From positions 1 to 7,072 of the forward strand of contig JBKCOM010000075.1 of the NCBI GenBank assembly GCA_046309775.1: a DNA stretch of 7,072 bases, read 5' to 3'. This document shows positions 1-6,859 of the stretch, one piece after another. A program made the position numbers and the translations under genes. The stretch's first letter is position 1. Every line of letters begins with the position of its first letter. The notes beneath the pieces were generated by a model. That model was given only the letters and a program-made list of their open reading frames with translations. It did not search any database and was not told the DNA's origin. This stretch comes from JAIXWP01 sp046309775 (GTDB taxonomy: Bacteria > Bacteroidota > Bacteroidia > Flavobacteriales_D > Sanyastnellaceae).

Positions 1-31
1 CATCTACTATGAATACGCGTTGCTTCGTCAT
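1..31 (-). CDS. Response regulator, N-terminal fragment (LytTR type inferred)
   Basis: Only the first ten codons lie inside the window: the minus strand reads MTKQRVFIVD from the ATG at 31-29 and continues past the left edge. The beta-1 strand ending in an acidic residue (RVFIVD) is how receiver domains begin, the last Asp being the first of the Mg-binding acidic pair. The ATG overlaps the kinase stop codon (ATGA, 31-28), so the two genes are translationally coupled in one operon. That the output domain is LytTR is inferred from the LytS-like partner, because family kinases of this type are nearly always paired with LytTR regulators; it cannot be seen here. Confidence 0.75.
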   Translation of the reverse strand, partial: MTKQRVFIVD

Positions 32-1047
32 ACCTTTGCCATTACATTTACAGATACCATTTCACCTACCTCTTGCAATTCAATTTCTACCTGATTGTAG
101 AAAGCTTTTAGCCTCTTTTTCACAAATTGCAATCCAATGCCCAATCCTGATTCATCTTTTACAATGGAGCCGGAATTTTTCACCTCTACAGAAAGGTACC
201 TTTTTGTACATTTTACAATAAGATGAATCTCACTATCGCCATTGCGTTTTGATACTCCGTGTTTAATGCCATTTTCAACAAGAGTGAGAATAATTCCCAC
301 GGGAATTTTTATGTCTTCACTTTCGGCTTCTTTTGAGATATAATAAGAAAATCGACTGCCGAAGCGCAGTTTTTCGACTTGTAAATATTGCTGCACCATC
401 TCTAGCTCTTCGCTCACCGACACTGCATCTCGGGAAGAGGAAGACAACGAAAAGCGGAGAATTTCACTCAACTTAACGATGCCTTCCCTCGCCGCCCTTG
501 GATCCACCAAAACCAGAGCTTTTATACTATTTAGCGCATTGAATAAAAAATGTGGATTCAGCTGCGTGCGCAAAAGTTTTAATTCCGTGACTTTCTTGTC
601 ATTATCCAATTCTATTTTTTCAATTTCTAATTGAGATGATTTCACTAGAATTTGGTAGAAAAAATAAATGGTAATCCACACGATAGTGTAGCGGCTCAAA
701 TTCACGACATTCAATGTGAAAAAAAGAGGAGTATTTGTTTTGTAAAATACCTCACGATCCAAGAAAAACTCCGGCATTTGAACGAGCAATGCCATTACCG
801 AAGTCCATCCAATAAAGGAAAGCATACCAATAAAAATGATCTTGCCTTGAGAATTCGAAAAAACATTTTTTCTCTTTAGAATGTATCGCAAGCAGTGACT
901 CAATAGCAAACCGAAAATTGGATACGCCATAAAATATCCCACGAATTTCCAATCATAGTTCCAACGTACAGCAACGCCATAGTTAAACTGCTCCACGAAG
1001 ATCATCCCTATCCAACCTATAATCTGAAAAATCCAATAACGAGACAT
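28..1047 (-). CDS. LytS-like sensor histidine kinase (His_kinase family)
   Basis: A 339-residue inner-membrane sensor kinase that should autophosphorylate and pass phosphate to the regulator encoded by the overlapping downstream gene. The first 135 residues form about four hydrophobic membrane segments (roughly 3-19, 35-56, 69-90, 108-134) with no recognisable extracellular sensor domain. A charged linker that may be coiled-coil (about 136-160) leads to the His_kinase box RTQLNPHFLFNALN (160-173), whose His166 is the expected phospho-acceptor. The ATPase part has an N-box LVENGIKHG (256-264, Asn259) and an intact G-box GLGIGL (301-306) followed by KKRL. Length and order are normal for Bacteroidota LytS/YehU-like kinases. 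The start at 1047 is an ATG about 11 nt downstream of the predicted transcription start. The signal sensed is unknown. No lesion is visible. Confidence 0.93.
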   Translation of the reverse strand: MSRYWIFQIIGWIGMIFVEQFNYGVAVRWNYDWKFVGYFMAYPIFGLLLSHCLRYILKRKNVFSNSQGKIIFIGMLSFIGWTSVMALLVQMPEFFLDREVFYKTNTPLFFTLNVVNLSRYTIVWITIYFFYQILVKSSQLEIEKIELDNDKKVTELKLLRTQLNPHFLFNALNSIKALVLVDPRAAREGIVKLSEILRFSLSSSSRDAVSVSEELEMVQQYLQVEKLRFGSRFSYYISKEAESEDIKIPVGIILTLVENGIKHGVSKRNGDSEIHLIVKCTKRYLSVEVKNSGSIVKDESGLGIGLQFVKKRLKAFYNQVEIELQEVGEMVSVNVMAKV

Positions 1048-1061
1048 GTTGTAATTTTTTA

Positions 1062-1093
1062 CAAAGCTAAAACTCTTTCATACTGGAATTGAA
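1062..1093 (-). promoter_or_regulatory. Candidate promoter of the LytS-like kinase operon
   Basis: On the minus strand TAGCTTTG (1069-1062) matches the Bacteroidota -7 consensus TAnnTTTG at every defined base. Twenty bases upstream is TTCA (1093-1090), a weak match to the -33 TTTG element. The predicted start of transcription is near 1058-1055, giving a leader of about 10 nt before the ATG at 1047. Spacing fits the phylum's sigma-A promoters. Confidence 0.5.
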
Positions 1094-1095
1094 AG

Positions 1096-1130
1096 AATTA
1101 TGATGAGCGTTGGAAAAATATGATGAATGT
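1096..1130 (-). promoter_or_regulatory. Direct-repeat pair, candidate LytTR operator
   Basis: Two copies of the 8-mer TATGATGA (1099-1106 and 1119-1126; TCATCATA on the minus strand) lie exactly 20 bp apart. Extending the alignment to 1096-1110 versus 1116-1130 gives 12 of 15 identities. LytTR domains are known to bind paired 9-bp direct repeats about two helical turns apart, usually just upstream of the promoter. These repeats sit immediately behind the -33 element of the kinase operon, so autoregulation by the response regulator encoded at the left edge is the natural guess. Binding itself is inferred. Confidence 0.4.
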
Positions 1131-1235
1131 CCCCGATAAATACCCCTACGACACATTTCCATGATTTTGACTCATCGGAATTGTTCGACAAATGATATCA
1201 CTTCACTATTTAAATGCTCTTTTTCTGTAAAGTAA

Positions 1236-2690
1236 TTAATCGTAACTCCCGAGTCTAAAATTTTTTGCCGGCATCACTTTATCAATATAAATTATTGCAT
1301 CAAAAAGTTCGTATAGATTTGTCGTCCATAGTGCCGAATTCTCTTTGATATAGACAGCGCCAGCCTCATAATGGGGATATTCTTTATTCACGAAAGAAAG
1401 AATATTTTGATGCTCACTTAGCTTTTCAAAATCCAGAAAGAAAATTGGACTTCCTAATTGGGAAAATGTTTGAGTTAGGATGCTTTTCTTATAAGGCTCG
1501 ACAAAGTTTTCATTGATGGGCCATGGCTCGTCCTTGAAGACACTCTTTGTAAAACTATACATCAAGTAAAAAATATTGGACGATTCGGGACTATGAGCGC
1601 AAAAACCGCCCTCATTAAAGCTAAAACCTATATTGAAATAAGCTTTGCCGTAAAGGTTCTTGAGATGAGTTCCCATCCAATTACCGGATTTAAAATCATC
1701 CGAAAAACTACCCTTTCCAATATGTCCATTATGCGCCCAAAGCATAATCTTACCCCCACCATTAACATTGCGTATCCAACGAATATTTTCAGCCATGCTG
1801 CTGTCTCTATATGAATAAGCTCTATTGAAATCTTCTATTCTAAAATAAGATAATTTCTGTTTAATCGTCTCTACTACTTGCTGAGCAAAATAAAAATCTA
1901 CAGAATCTGACTTTAATAAGGCAGCCTTGTTCTTCAGAAGGATATTGTGAATGGAATCCATTCTAGCAAAACCATCCGTTCTTAATGAGTCCAATTGCTC
2001 TGGTCTAAACTTCCTGAGCTCATCGACGTTTTCGTCAAACTTAGAGATTAGGATTTCCGCATTCAATCCAGCACCAGCTCTCAAAAAGTACTTTTCCAAC
2101 CATTCCACTCCAGAACTAGCGTTTTGCATATCATAACCATAAAACTGTAGCTTTAATGAGTCGTGGGCATTAGAATTATAAAACCTCATCCATTCTATAA
2201 AGTCCAGCACCTCTTGAGATTTCCACACCCAATACCCATTTTTCATAAGTGCATCCTTTGCATCACCATCACCATATAAGACATACTTATTAATATCATA
2301 ACACGCGGCAAAATTCGCCTCTATACCGAACAATCTAACGCTGTGCTCTTTCACCAAATACATAAAATAATCTGATTTTATTTGAAAAAATTCCTTAGAA
2401 CCATGAGTTGCCTCTCCAATACCGAATACCTCAACATTTCGAAGGCGATCCTTCAAGAAAATGTACTGGTCTTCGGAGCCCGGTTCATTCACAGTTCTAA
2501 TTGGCTTCACAATAGTCTTCAATACTACTTTACTCTGTGAATCTAAAGAATCCTTAGCGGATTCATTGTTAAATAAACCTTCTATTGAAAAACCTAGAAA
2601 TGGCTCGTCCAGCATCGTCATTGCAAACAAACGCGTGGTTAACAGACACACTGAAAATCCCAGGATTAAAAACCATTTCACTCTTTTCAT
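1236..2690 (-). CDS. Exported erythromycin-esterase-family protein
   Basis: A 484-residue member of the erythromycin esterase family (Ere-like hydrolase fold). Counting from the ATG at 2690, residues 1-23 look like a Sec signal peptide (MKRVK, then a hydrophobic core, ending LFA), so the protein is probably periplasmic or membrane-anchored. Family motifs follow in order: GIGEATHG (90-97), with the Glu and His that form the catalytic centre in EreA/EreB; GIEANF (122-127); FYGYDMQ (183-189); a YRDSSMAENIRW segment (294-305); WAHNGHIGKG (318-327), carrying the second conserved His pair; and FDAIIYIDKVMPA (463-475) near the C-terminus. A TTG 69 bases upstream would add 23 residues before the signal peptide and is unlikely. 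Only a minority of this family are proven macrolide esterases. An export signal and chromosomal setting argue against calling resistance, and the substrate is unknown. It is divergent from the second kinase/regulator pair. Confidence 0.85.
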   Translation of the reverse strand: MKRVKWFLILGFSVCLLTTRLFAMTMLDEPFLGFSIEGLFNNESAKDSLDSQSKVVLKTIVKPIRTVNEPGSEDQYIFLKDRLRNVEVFGIGEATHGSKEFFQIKSDYFMYLVKEHSVRLFGIEANFAACYDINKYVLYGDGDAKDALMKNGYWVWKSQEVLDFIEWMRFYNSNAHDSLKLQFYGYDMQNASSGVEWLEKYFLRAGAGLNAEILISKFDENVDELRKFRPEQLDSLRTDGFARMDSIHNILLKNKAALLKSDSVDFYFAQQVVETIKQKLSYFRIEDFNRAYSYRDSSMAENIRWIRNVNGGGKIMLWAHNGHIGKGSFSDDFKSGNWMGTHLKNLYGKAYFNIGFSFNEGGFCAHSPESSNIFYLMYSFTKSVFKDEPWPINENFVEPYKKSILTQTFSQLGSPIFFLDFEKLSEHQNILSFVNKEYPHYEAGAVYIKENSALWTTNLYELFDAIIYIDKVMPAKNFRLGSYD

Positions 2691-2756
2691 TTTACTTAAA
2701 GCGTTATTTCTTGCTAATTTTCTATTTCTAAAATTGACGATGTCACTAAAGCATCG

Positions 2757-2788
2757 CAAGACTAGGGAGTTTTTCTCCTCGCTATAAA
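2757..2788 (-). promoter_or_regulatory. Candidate promoter of the esterase-family gene
   Basis: On the minus strand TAGTCTTG (2764-2757) matches TAnnTTTG except for one base, and TTTA (2788-2785) lies 20 bp upstream where the -33 TTTG is expected. This would give a leader of about 60 nt before the ATG at 2690. The -33 element lies inside the 2783-2801 dyad. The match is imperfect, so this is a moderate-to-weak call. Confidence 0.33.
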
Positions 2789-2801
2789 TTATTCATTTAT
2801 A
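2783..2801. repeat. Perfect 7-bp dyad TATAAAT-N5-ATTTATA
   Basis: TATAAAT (2783-2789) and ATTTATA (2795-2801) are exact reverse complements around a 5-bp centre. The dyad covers the predicted -33 element of the esterase-family gene, a typical operator position. It is AT-only, so chance occurrence in AT-rich intergenic DNA is a real alternative. Confidence 0.4.
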
Positions 2802-2811
2802 AACCGACAAA

Positions 2812-2836
2812 AAATGACTAACGCCGCTCGTCATTT
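2812..2836. repeat. Perfect 7-bp dyad AAATGAC-N11-GTCATTT
   Basis: AAATGAC (2812-2818) and GTCATTT (2830-2836) are exact reverse complements separated by the GC-richer TAACGCCGCTC. Arm centres are 18 bp apart, so a dimeric regulator could contact both. It lies 40-64 bp upstream of the second kinase start and upstream of the esterase promoter, so it could serve either direction. As RNA it would be a weak hairpin with no T-run, so a terminator is unlikely. Confidence 0.45.
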
Positions 2837-2875
2837 CTGAGCAAGATTTGACCATTCAATTTTTATGTTTACTGC

Positions 2876-3874
2876 ATGACCACATGGTTTTACGGCAATA
2901 TCCTTTTAAGAAACATTTTTACCTATGTATCCATCGGTATATTGATAGCAGCTGTCAATTTCATTGGATTACAAGAGCTATTGGAAGAAAATCCATATTT
3001 TCTCCTAGGGTTCTTAAAGTTCTATAGCCTTACCTACATTCTATGTTTTGTGCATAACAGAGTGCTCTATGAACGCCTCCTTAAAAATAGGTTTTACCTC
3101 CAATACTTCCTTTTCATCATTGCTTCAGCCCTAGTTTGGACCATTGCAAATGAATTCGGGAATCCCTATTCGCTTTCAAATTGTATTTATACATCATTCG
3201 GTAGCTTTTGCCTGATAATACTCGGTTTTGGCTTGTATATGTTTTACCAGTCGGTCCTACTGCGGCAGTGGAACTTGAAGAATAATCTTACCAATACCCA
3301 ACAGGAGTTGGCGCTACTAAAATCACAACTCAATCCTCACTTCTTATTCAACGCACTTAACAACCTTTATGGTGTTAGCATCAGTCAGCCGGAAAAAATA
3401 TCCGATTTTCTATTAATGCTATCCGACTTATTGAGGTATCAGGTAGATGGGAGCAAAAGAGACAGAGTTGCCCTCAAGGAAGAGCTCATGTTTATAGAAA
3501 AATTTGTGAGCTACGAGAAATTCAAACTTGCGCATAGAGGAGAGGTTAATCTAAAAACTACGGATTCGCCAAACTTCATTACCATTGCGCCAATGATACT
3601 TTTTCCCTTTATTGAAAATGCGTTCAAATTTTCTAACCACCTCCACCAGCCATTTGTTGATATTAAAATCAATCTAAATAAAACACATCTCGTCTTTGAA
3701 TGTGTCAATTCGTTTCACCCTGAACTTAGAGAAAAATCAGCAGGAACAAAAAGCGGTCTAATAAATACCAAACAAAGGCTAGAGCTGCAGTATCCCCAAA
3801 AACACATATTAAAATACTCGGAAAGTCAAAACACATATATCGTATCACTTGAGTTACAGCTATCCCATGGATAA
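2876..3874 (+). CDS. LytS-like sensor histidine kinase, divergent G-box
   Basis: A 332-residue membrane kinase with about four hydrophobic segments (roughly 12-32, 43-60, 75-92, 108-127). A short linker leads to the His_kinase box KSQLNPHFLFNALNNLYG (149-166), with phospho-acceptor His155. The N-box is LFPFIENAFKFS (242-253, Asn248). The G-box region reads GTKSGLINTKQRLELQYP (290-307), where related kinases usually have GxGIGLxNxxxRL, so the middle glycine of the motif is replaced by Lys-Ser. ATP binding may be weakened, although the flanking helix (NTKQRLELQYP) is well conserved. The gene overlaps the following LytTR regulator by 8 bp and is divergent from the esterase-family gene. The ATG at 2876 is the first plausible start: the ATG at 2865 is closed by a stop after four codons. 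No clear Shine-Dalgarno or perfect -7 box precedes it (AAGATTTG at 2843-2850 is the nearest). The input signal is unknown. Confidence 0.92.
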   Translation: MTTWFYGNILLRNIFTYVSIGILIAAVNFIGLQELLEENPYFLLGFLKFYSLTYILCFVHNRVLYERLLKNRFYLQYFLFIIASALVWTIANEFGNPYSLSNCIYTSFGSFCLIILGFGLYMFYQSVLLRQWNLKNNLTNTQQELALLKSQLNPHFLFNALNNLYGVSISQPEKISDFLLMLSDLLRYQVDGSKRDRVALKEELMFIEKFVSYEKFKLAHRGEVNLKTTDSPNFITIAPMILFPFIENAFKFSNHLHQPFVDIKINLNKTHLVFECVNSFHPELREKSAGTKSGLINTKQRLELQYPQKHILKYSESQNTYIVSLELQLSHG

Positions 3875-4586
3875 ACCAAAAGAATCACAGCTCCGATGTT
3901 TAATAATTGATGATGAAGCATTCGCTCATGAAGTGATAAAAAGTCATCTGAATAAAATAGATAAAGCATTACTAGTTGGCCAATGTTTCAGTGGAATAGA
4001 AGCCTACAATATTATCATAAAAGAAAAAATCGATTTAATCTTTCTTGATATAAACATGCCTGAATTGTCGGGATTAGATCTGCTAAGAAATCTCGACCAT
4101 CCACCAAAAGCTATTCTGACAACGGCTCACAGTGAATATGCCATTGAGGGTTATGACTTAAATGTAATCGATTATCTATTAAAACCAATATCCTTCCCGC
4201 GATTCCTTAAGGCATTCAATAAAGTACTTACAATAAGCAATTCCACTTCAAAATCCCCAAATTACCCACTTTCTATTGAAGTTAAGATTGATGGTGTTCC
4301 TCACCGGATAAATTCCTCCGAAATAGAGTTTATCGAAGGAGTAGGGAATTACGTAAGAATACATCTTAAAGAAAAAAGATTTTTAACACAGGGACCTTTG
4401 ATTTTTTGGCTGGATAAGCAACTACCAATTGAGCAGTTCTGTCGTATTCATCGTTCCTTTATAATCAATCTTGAAATGATAGAAGAAATTCGCAGCTCTG
4501 CACTAATTATGAAATCAGGAACTCATATTCCAATAGGTCGCCAATACAAAGAACTATTGCATAACAGAGTTCAAAATTTGATTTGA
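3867..4586 (+). CDS. LytTR-family response regulator
   Basis: A 239-residue cytoplasmic DNA-binding response regulator, the partner of the kinase gene it overlaps. The receiver domain (about 10-125) shows the acidic pair LIIDDE (12-17), phospho-acceptor Asp61 in FLDINMPELSG (59-69), the conserved Thr region ILTTAHSEYA (83-92), and Lys106 in YLLKPISF (103-110). A linker of about 15 residues leads to a LytTR domain (about 135-239) with the typical EIEFIEGVGNYVRIHL (152-167), FCRIHRSFIIN (191-201) and IPIGRQYKELL (221-231) blocks. LytTR proteins bind paired direct repeats near promoters. The start chosen is the ATG at 3867, overlapping the kinase stop by 8 bp. An in-frame TTG at 3849 would add six residues and is less likely. 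Length is usual and all key residues are present. Confidence 0.95.
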   Translation: MDKPKESQLRCLIIDDEAFAHEVIKSHLNKIDKALLVGQCFSGIEAYNIIIKEKIDLIFLDINMPELSGLDLLRNLDHPPKAILTTAHSEYAIEGYDLNVIDYLLKPISFPRFLKAFNKVLTISNSTSKSPNYPLSIEVKIDGVPHRINSSEIEFIEGVGNYVRIHLKEKRFLTQGPLIFWLDKQLPIEQFCRIHRSFIINLEMIEEIRSSALIMKSGTHIPIGRQYKELLHNRVQNLI

Positions 4587-4707
4587 AGATTTCGCTAAAT
4601 TATTGTTTATAAAATAAATACAATAAATCTTGTGAATACTGAATCTACGTAAAACACCGTAGAAAAAGCTTGCTTGTGAAATTGACCTTTGCTCAAAATA
4701 TAAGGTC
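4587..4707 (+). promoter_or_regulatory. Intergenic region with candidate promoter of the T9SS cargo gene
   Basis: A 121-bp AT-rich gap. GACCTTTG (4684-4691) matches the TAnnTTTG -7 consensus except for its first base and would place the transcript start about 10 nt before the ATG at 4708. No matching -33 TTTG is visible at the right distance. A 6-bp dyad TCTACG-N8-CGTAGA (4644-4663) has no following T-run, so I do not call it a terminator. The two-component operon therefore has no obvious terminator here. Confidence 0.3.
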
Positions 4708-6855
4708 ATGAAAAAACTATTCATTACACTTTTTGCAATCGTGCTAAACCTCGCACTCAGTGCGCAACTCACACAAACAAATGGACCGTTGGCATCAGGT
4801 ATTTCATACTGCGTTTATGCCGATGATGAAGTGGTGTTTGTTGCTCAAAGTTCTCGTTTTTACAAATCAACTGATGGCGGTGATTCGTTTATTGAAGTTG
4901 CTATTGATGAATCTTTCGATGATACAAACTTCGGTATCGATCCAAGACTTGTCTTGCGTATTGGCGATGTATTCATTTGCGCCACCAATCAAGCGGATCG
5001 GATCTATCGCTCTACGGATATGGGAAATACTTGGACTTCCTCTTGGACAGGAACACCAGATATCTCTGGATTTCCTGCCGCAGTAGTAACTGGAGGAATT
5101 GTGAAAGATGATACCTTCATAATTTGGGGAACCAATTTATACCGCTATTCTAACGACCTCGGCCTCACGTGGCAGTCCTACCCTACCCTTACACCGGGCA
5201 GTGGAGAAGGACTTGCGAATGTGAATGGAAGATTGTGGGTGGGTGCATATAATTATACTGGATATTCAGATGATAACGGCGCTACGTGGACAGAATGCGC
5301 CACCGATCCACATATCGGATTCGGAATTAGCGCCAGAGATTTTGTTCAGATAGGAGATCGCACTTATGCTGGTACATCATCTGCAGGCAATCAAGCGTTG
5401 AAATATACGACAGACAACGGGAATACATGGGTAAGCGTATCGGCCGCTCTTTCCATCATCAGTGACCTAGAATACATCGACGGTGTTTTCTATGCATACT
5501 GTTACAATGGACTTTTTAGAAGTTTAGATGACGGTGAAACATGGGAGCAATACTTGGCAGTGTCGCAACCCGGATATGGCGCGACCTTCGATATTGTGGG
5601 TGATAAACTCTGGATCGCTACCAATGCAGGTCCTCGTTGTTTTGATATCAGCAGCGGCACCACCTTCGCACCGCCCATCATTGGTGGAAACGTTGGATGG
5701 GTGCTTCAAGGCCAAGACTATATCTATGCTGGATCGGGAAATAATATTTCTGTATCTACCAACAATGGTGAAACTTGGAGCAGTGTTACGCTTCCATCAA
5801 GCACCACAGCATGGGGTAATGTCACTTACGCCACCATTGATGGAAATACACTTTATTTATCTCATTCCATCGTAAACAATGCTCCAGGAGTAATCTACAC
5901 CTCAGATGGTGGCGCTACGTGGAATGCACTCAATACGGCATCATTCAATGGGAGTAACCCCGCGATATTCTATAGTTTCAATCCTCAAATCGTAATATGC
6001 AGTCAGTGGTTTGTGATTTCTTATTATTATAGTAATGATGATGGAGCGACTTGGCAGCAAGCAACTGTTAGCGCAGCGCCCGGAAGTACCTTGCCATCAT
6101 CCTATTCAGTGAGCGTATTGCATCGTGTAGGATCGAGGCTTATACTCTCTACCAATTCCGGTCATGCGATCTCAAATGATAATGGACAAACGTGGACATT
6201 TGTGCAACCAGGCTTTAATCTTACCAATTTTAGTGGCTGGGACAATCGCATCGTAGCTGTTGAAAACCATTGGTCGGGCAAGCGCATACATGAAAGCACT
6301 GATGGCGGATTGACATGGACACAGGTGAATGGTGCCTTCCCAACGCATGCGGATGGTAAAATAAATCCTGTTGCAATGACCAATGTAGGCAATACAATCG
6401 TTTGTCAAAACGTACCATTGGATGATACAGTCATCAATCCACGATATATCTATACTATGAATCAAAACGGCGATTGGACGGCGGCTCCAGAGTTAGGAGT
6501 AGTACCGCATGATATCACTATGTTTAACGGAAGTGGTCTTGACAATTTCGTAGTGAGCACTAACGGTGGAGGTGTTTGGTCGAACGCAGGCGGGGTTGGA
6601 TTAAGTGAGATAAAATCTGAATTGAATTGGACAATATATCCGAATCCTGCGAATGATGAAATTACGATCGCTCGTGAAGACAATAGCGCCGTCCGCTATC
6701 ACATCTTCAGTTCCTCAGGAGCACTTGTTCAAACAGGAATGAGCAACGCCATTCAAGAGCGCATCAGCCTTGACAGACTGCCACAAGGAATGTATCACGT
6801 GGTGTTACAGGGAAGTAATGGTGCAAGCAGCAGTCGGGGGATGGTGAAGAACTAG
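4708..6855 (+). CDS. Secreted Asp-box beta-propeller protein with T9SS sorting domain
   Basis: A 715-residue exported protein. Residues 1-19 are a Sec signal peptide (MKKLFITLFAIVLNLALSA, cleavage before Gln20). The body is a series of BNR/Asp-box motifs, S-x-D-x-G-x-T-W. Eleven are clear, starting at residues 54, 102, 148, 187, 234, 272, 350, 398, 442, 489 and 530 (for example STDMGNTW, SNDDGATW, STDGGLTW). Three are degenerate, at about 313 (DISSGTTF), 583 and 617 (STNGGGVW). Spacing of 34-53 residues fits one motif per beta-propeller blade. Residues 639-715 are a type A T9SS C-terminal sorting domain (YPNPANDEITI at 644-654, ending in LPQGMYHVVLQG and a short basic tail), so the protein should cross the outer membrane and be secreted or anchored on the surface. 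Asp boxes occur in sialidases, GH74 glucanases, sortilin and photosystem-assembly factors; they are structural, and no catalytic residues can be assigned. The ligand or substrate is unknown. Confidence 0.9.
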   Translation: MKKLFITLFAIVLNLALSAQLTQTNGPLASGISYCVYADDEVVFVAQSSRFYKSTDGGDSFIEVAIDESFDDTNFGIDPRLVLRIGDVFICATNQADRIYRSTDMGNTWTSSWTGTPDISGFPAAVVTGGIVKDDTFIIWGTNLYRYSNDLGLTWQSYPTLTPGSGEGLANVNGRLWVGAYNYTGYSDDNGATWTECATDPHIGFGISARDFVQIGDRTYAGTSSAGNQALKYTTDNGNTWVSVSAALSIISDLEYIDGVFYAYCYNGLFRSLDDGETWEQYLAVSQPGYGATFDIVGDKLWIATNAGPRCFDISSGTTFAPPIIGGNVGWVLQGQDYIYAGSGNNISVSTNNGETWSSVTLPSSTTAWGNVTYATIDGNTLYLSHSIVNNAPGVIYTSDGGATWNALNTASFNGSNPAIFYSFNPQIVICSQWFVISYYYSNDDGATWQQATVSAAPGSTLPSSYSVSVLHRVGSRLILSTNSGHAISNDNGQTWTFVQPGFNLTNFSGWDNRIVAVENHWSGKRIHESTDGGLTWTQVNGAFPTHADGKINPVAMTNVGNTIVCQNVPLDDTVINPRYIYTMNQNGDWTAAPELGVVPHDITMFNGSGLDNFVVSTNGGGVWSNAGGVGLSEIKSELNWTIYPNPANDEITIAREDNSAVRYHIFSSSGALVQTGMSNAIQERISLDRLPQGMYHVVLQGSNGASSSRGMVKN

Positions 6856-6859
6856 AGGT

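Larger units (their letters stand above)
1048..1235. other. Intergenic region between esterase gene end and kinase operon
   Basis: A 188-bp gap between two minus-strand genes. It contains the kinase promoter and the direct-repeat pair described separately. I see no intrinsic terminator (no GC stem followed by a T-run on the minus strand) after the esterase-family gene, so some read-through into the kinase operon is possible. Small palindromes such as TGATATCA (1194-1201) are too short to interpret, and no small gene stands out. Confidence 0.5.

Noticed and set aside
1236..2690. Annotation as a macrolide resistance gene (ereA/ereB)
   Set aside because: Only family motifs are shared. The protein has an export signal and sits with regulatory genes, and family membership alone does not show macrolide hydrolysis.
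2691..2759. N-terminal extension of the esterase-family protein from a TTG at 2759
   Set aside because: It would put 23 polar residues before a clear signal peptide that starts at the ATG at 2690, and no ribosome binding site favours the TTG.
2461..2787. Plus-strand open frame of 108 codons opposite the esterase-family gene
   Set aside because: It is antisense to the signal-peptide end of a well-supported gene and has no recognisable domain; a by-product of codon composition.
3849..3866. Upstream TTG start for the second response regulator
   Set aside because: The ATG at 3867 gives the usual receiver-domain start and a short 8-bp overlap with the kinase; the extra six residues match nothing.
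4644..4663. Terminator of the second two-component operon (TCTACG-N8-CGTAGA)
   Set aside because: The stem is only six base pairs and there is no T-run on either strand after it.
5528..5875. Plus-strand open frame of 115 codons inside the T9SS gene
   Set aside because: It lies wholly within the propeller coding region in another frame and encodes no recognisable motif.
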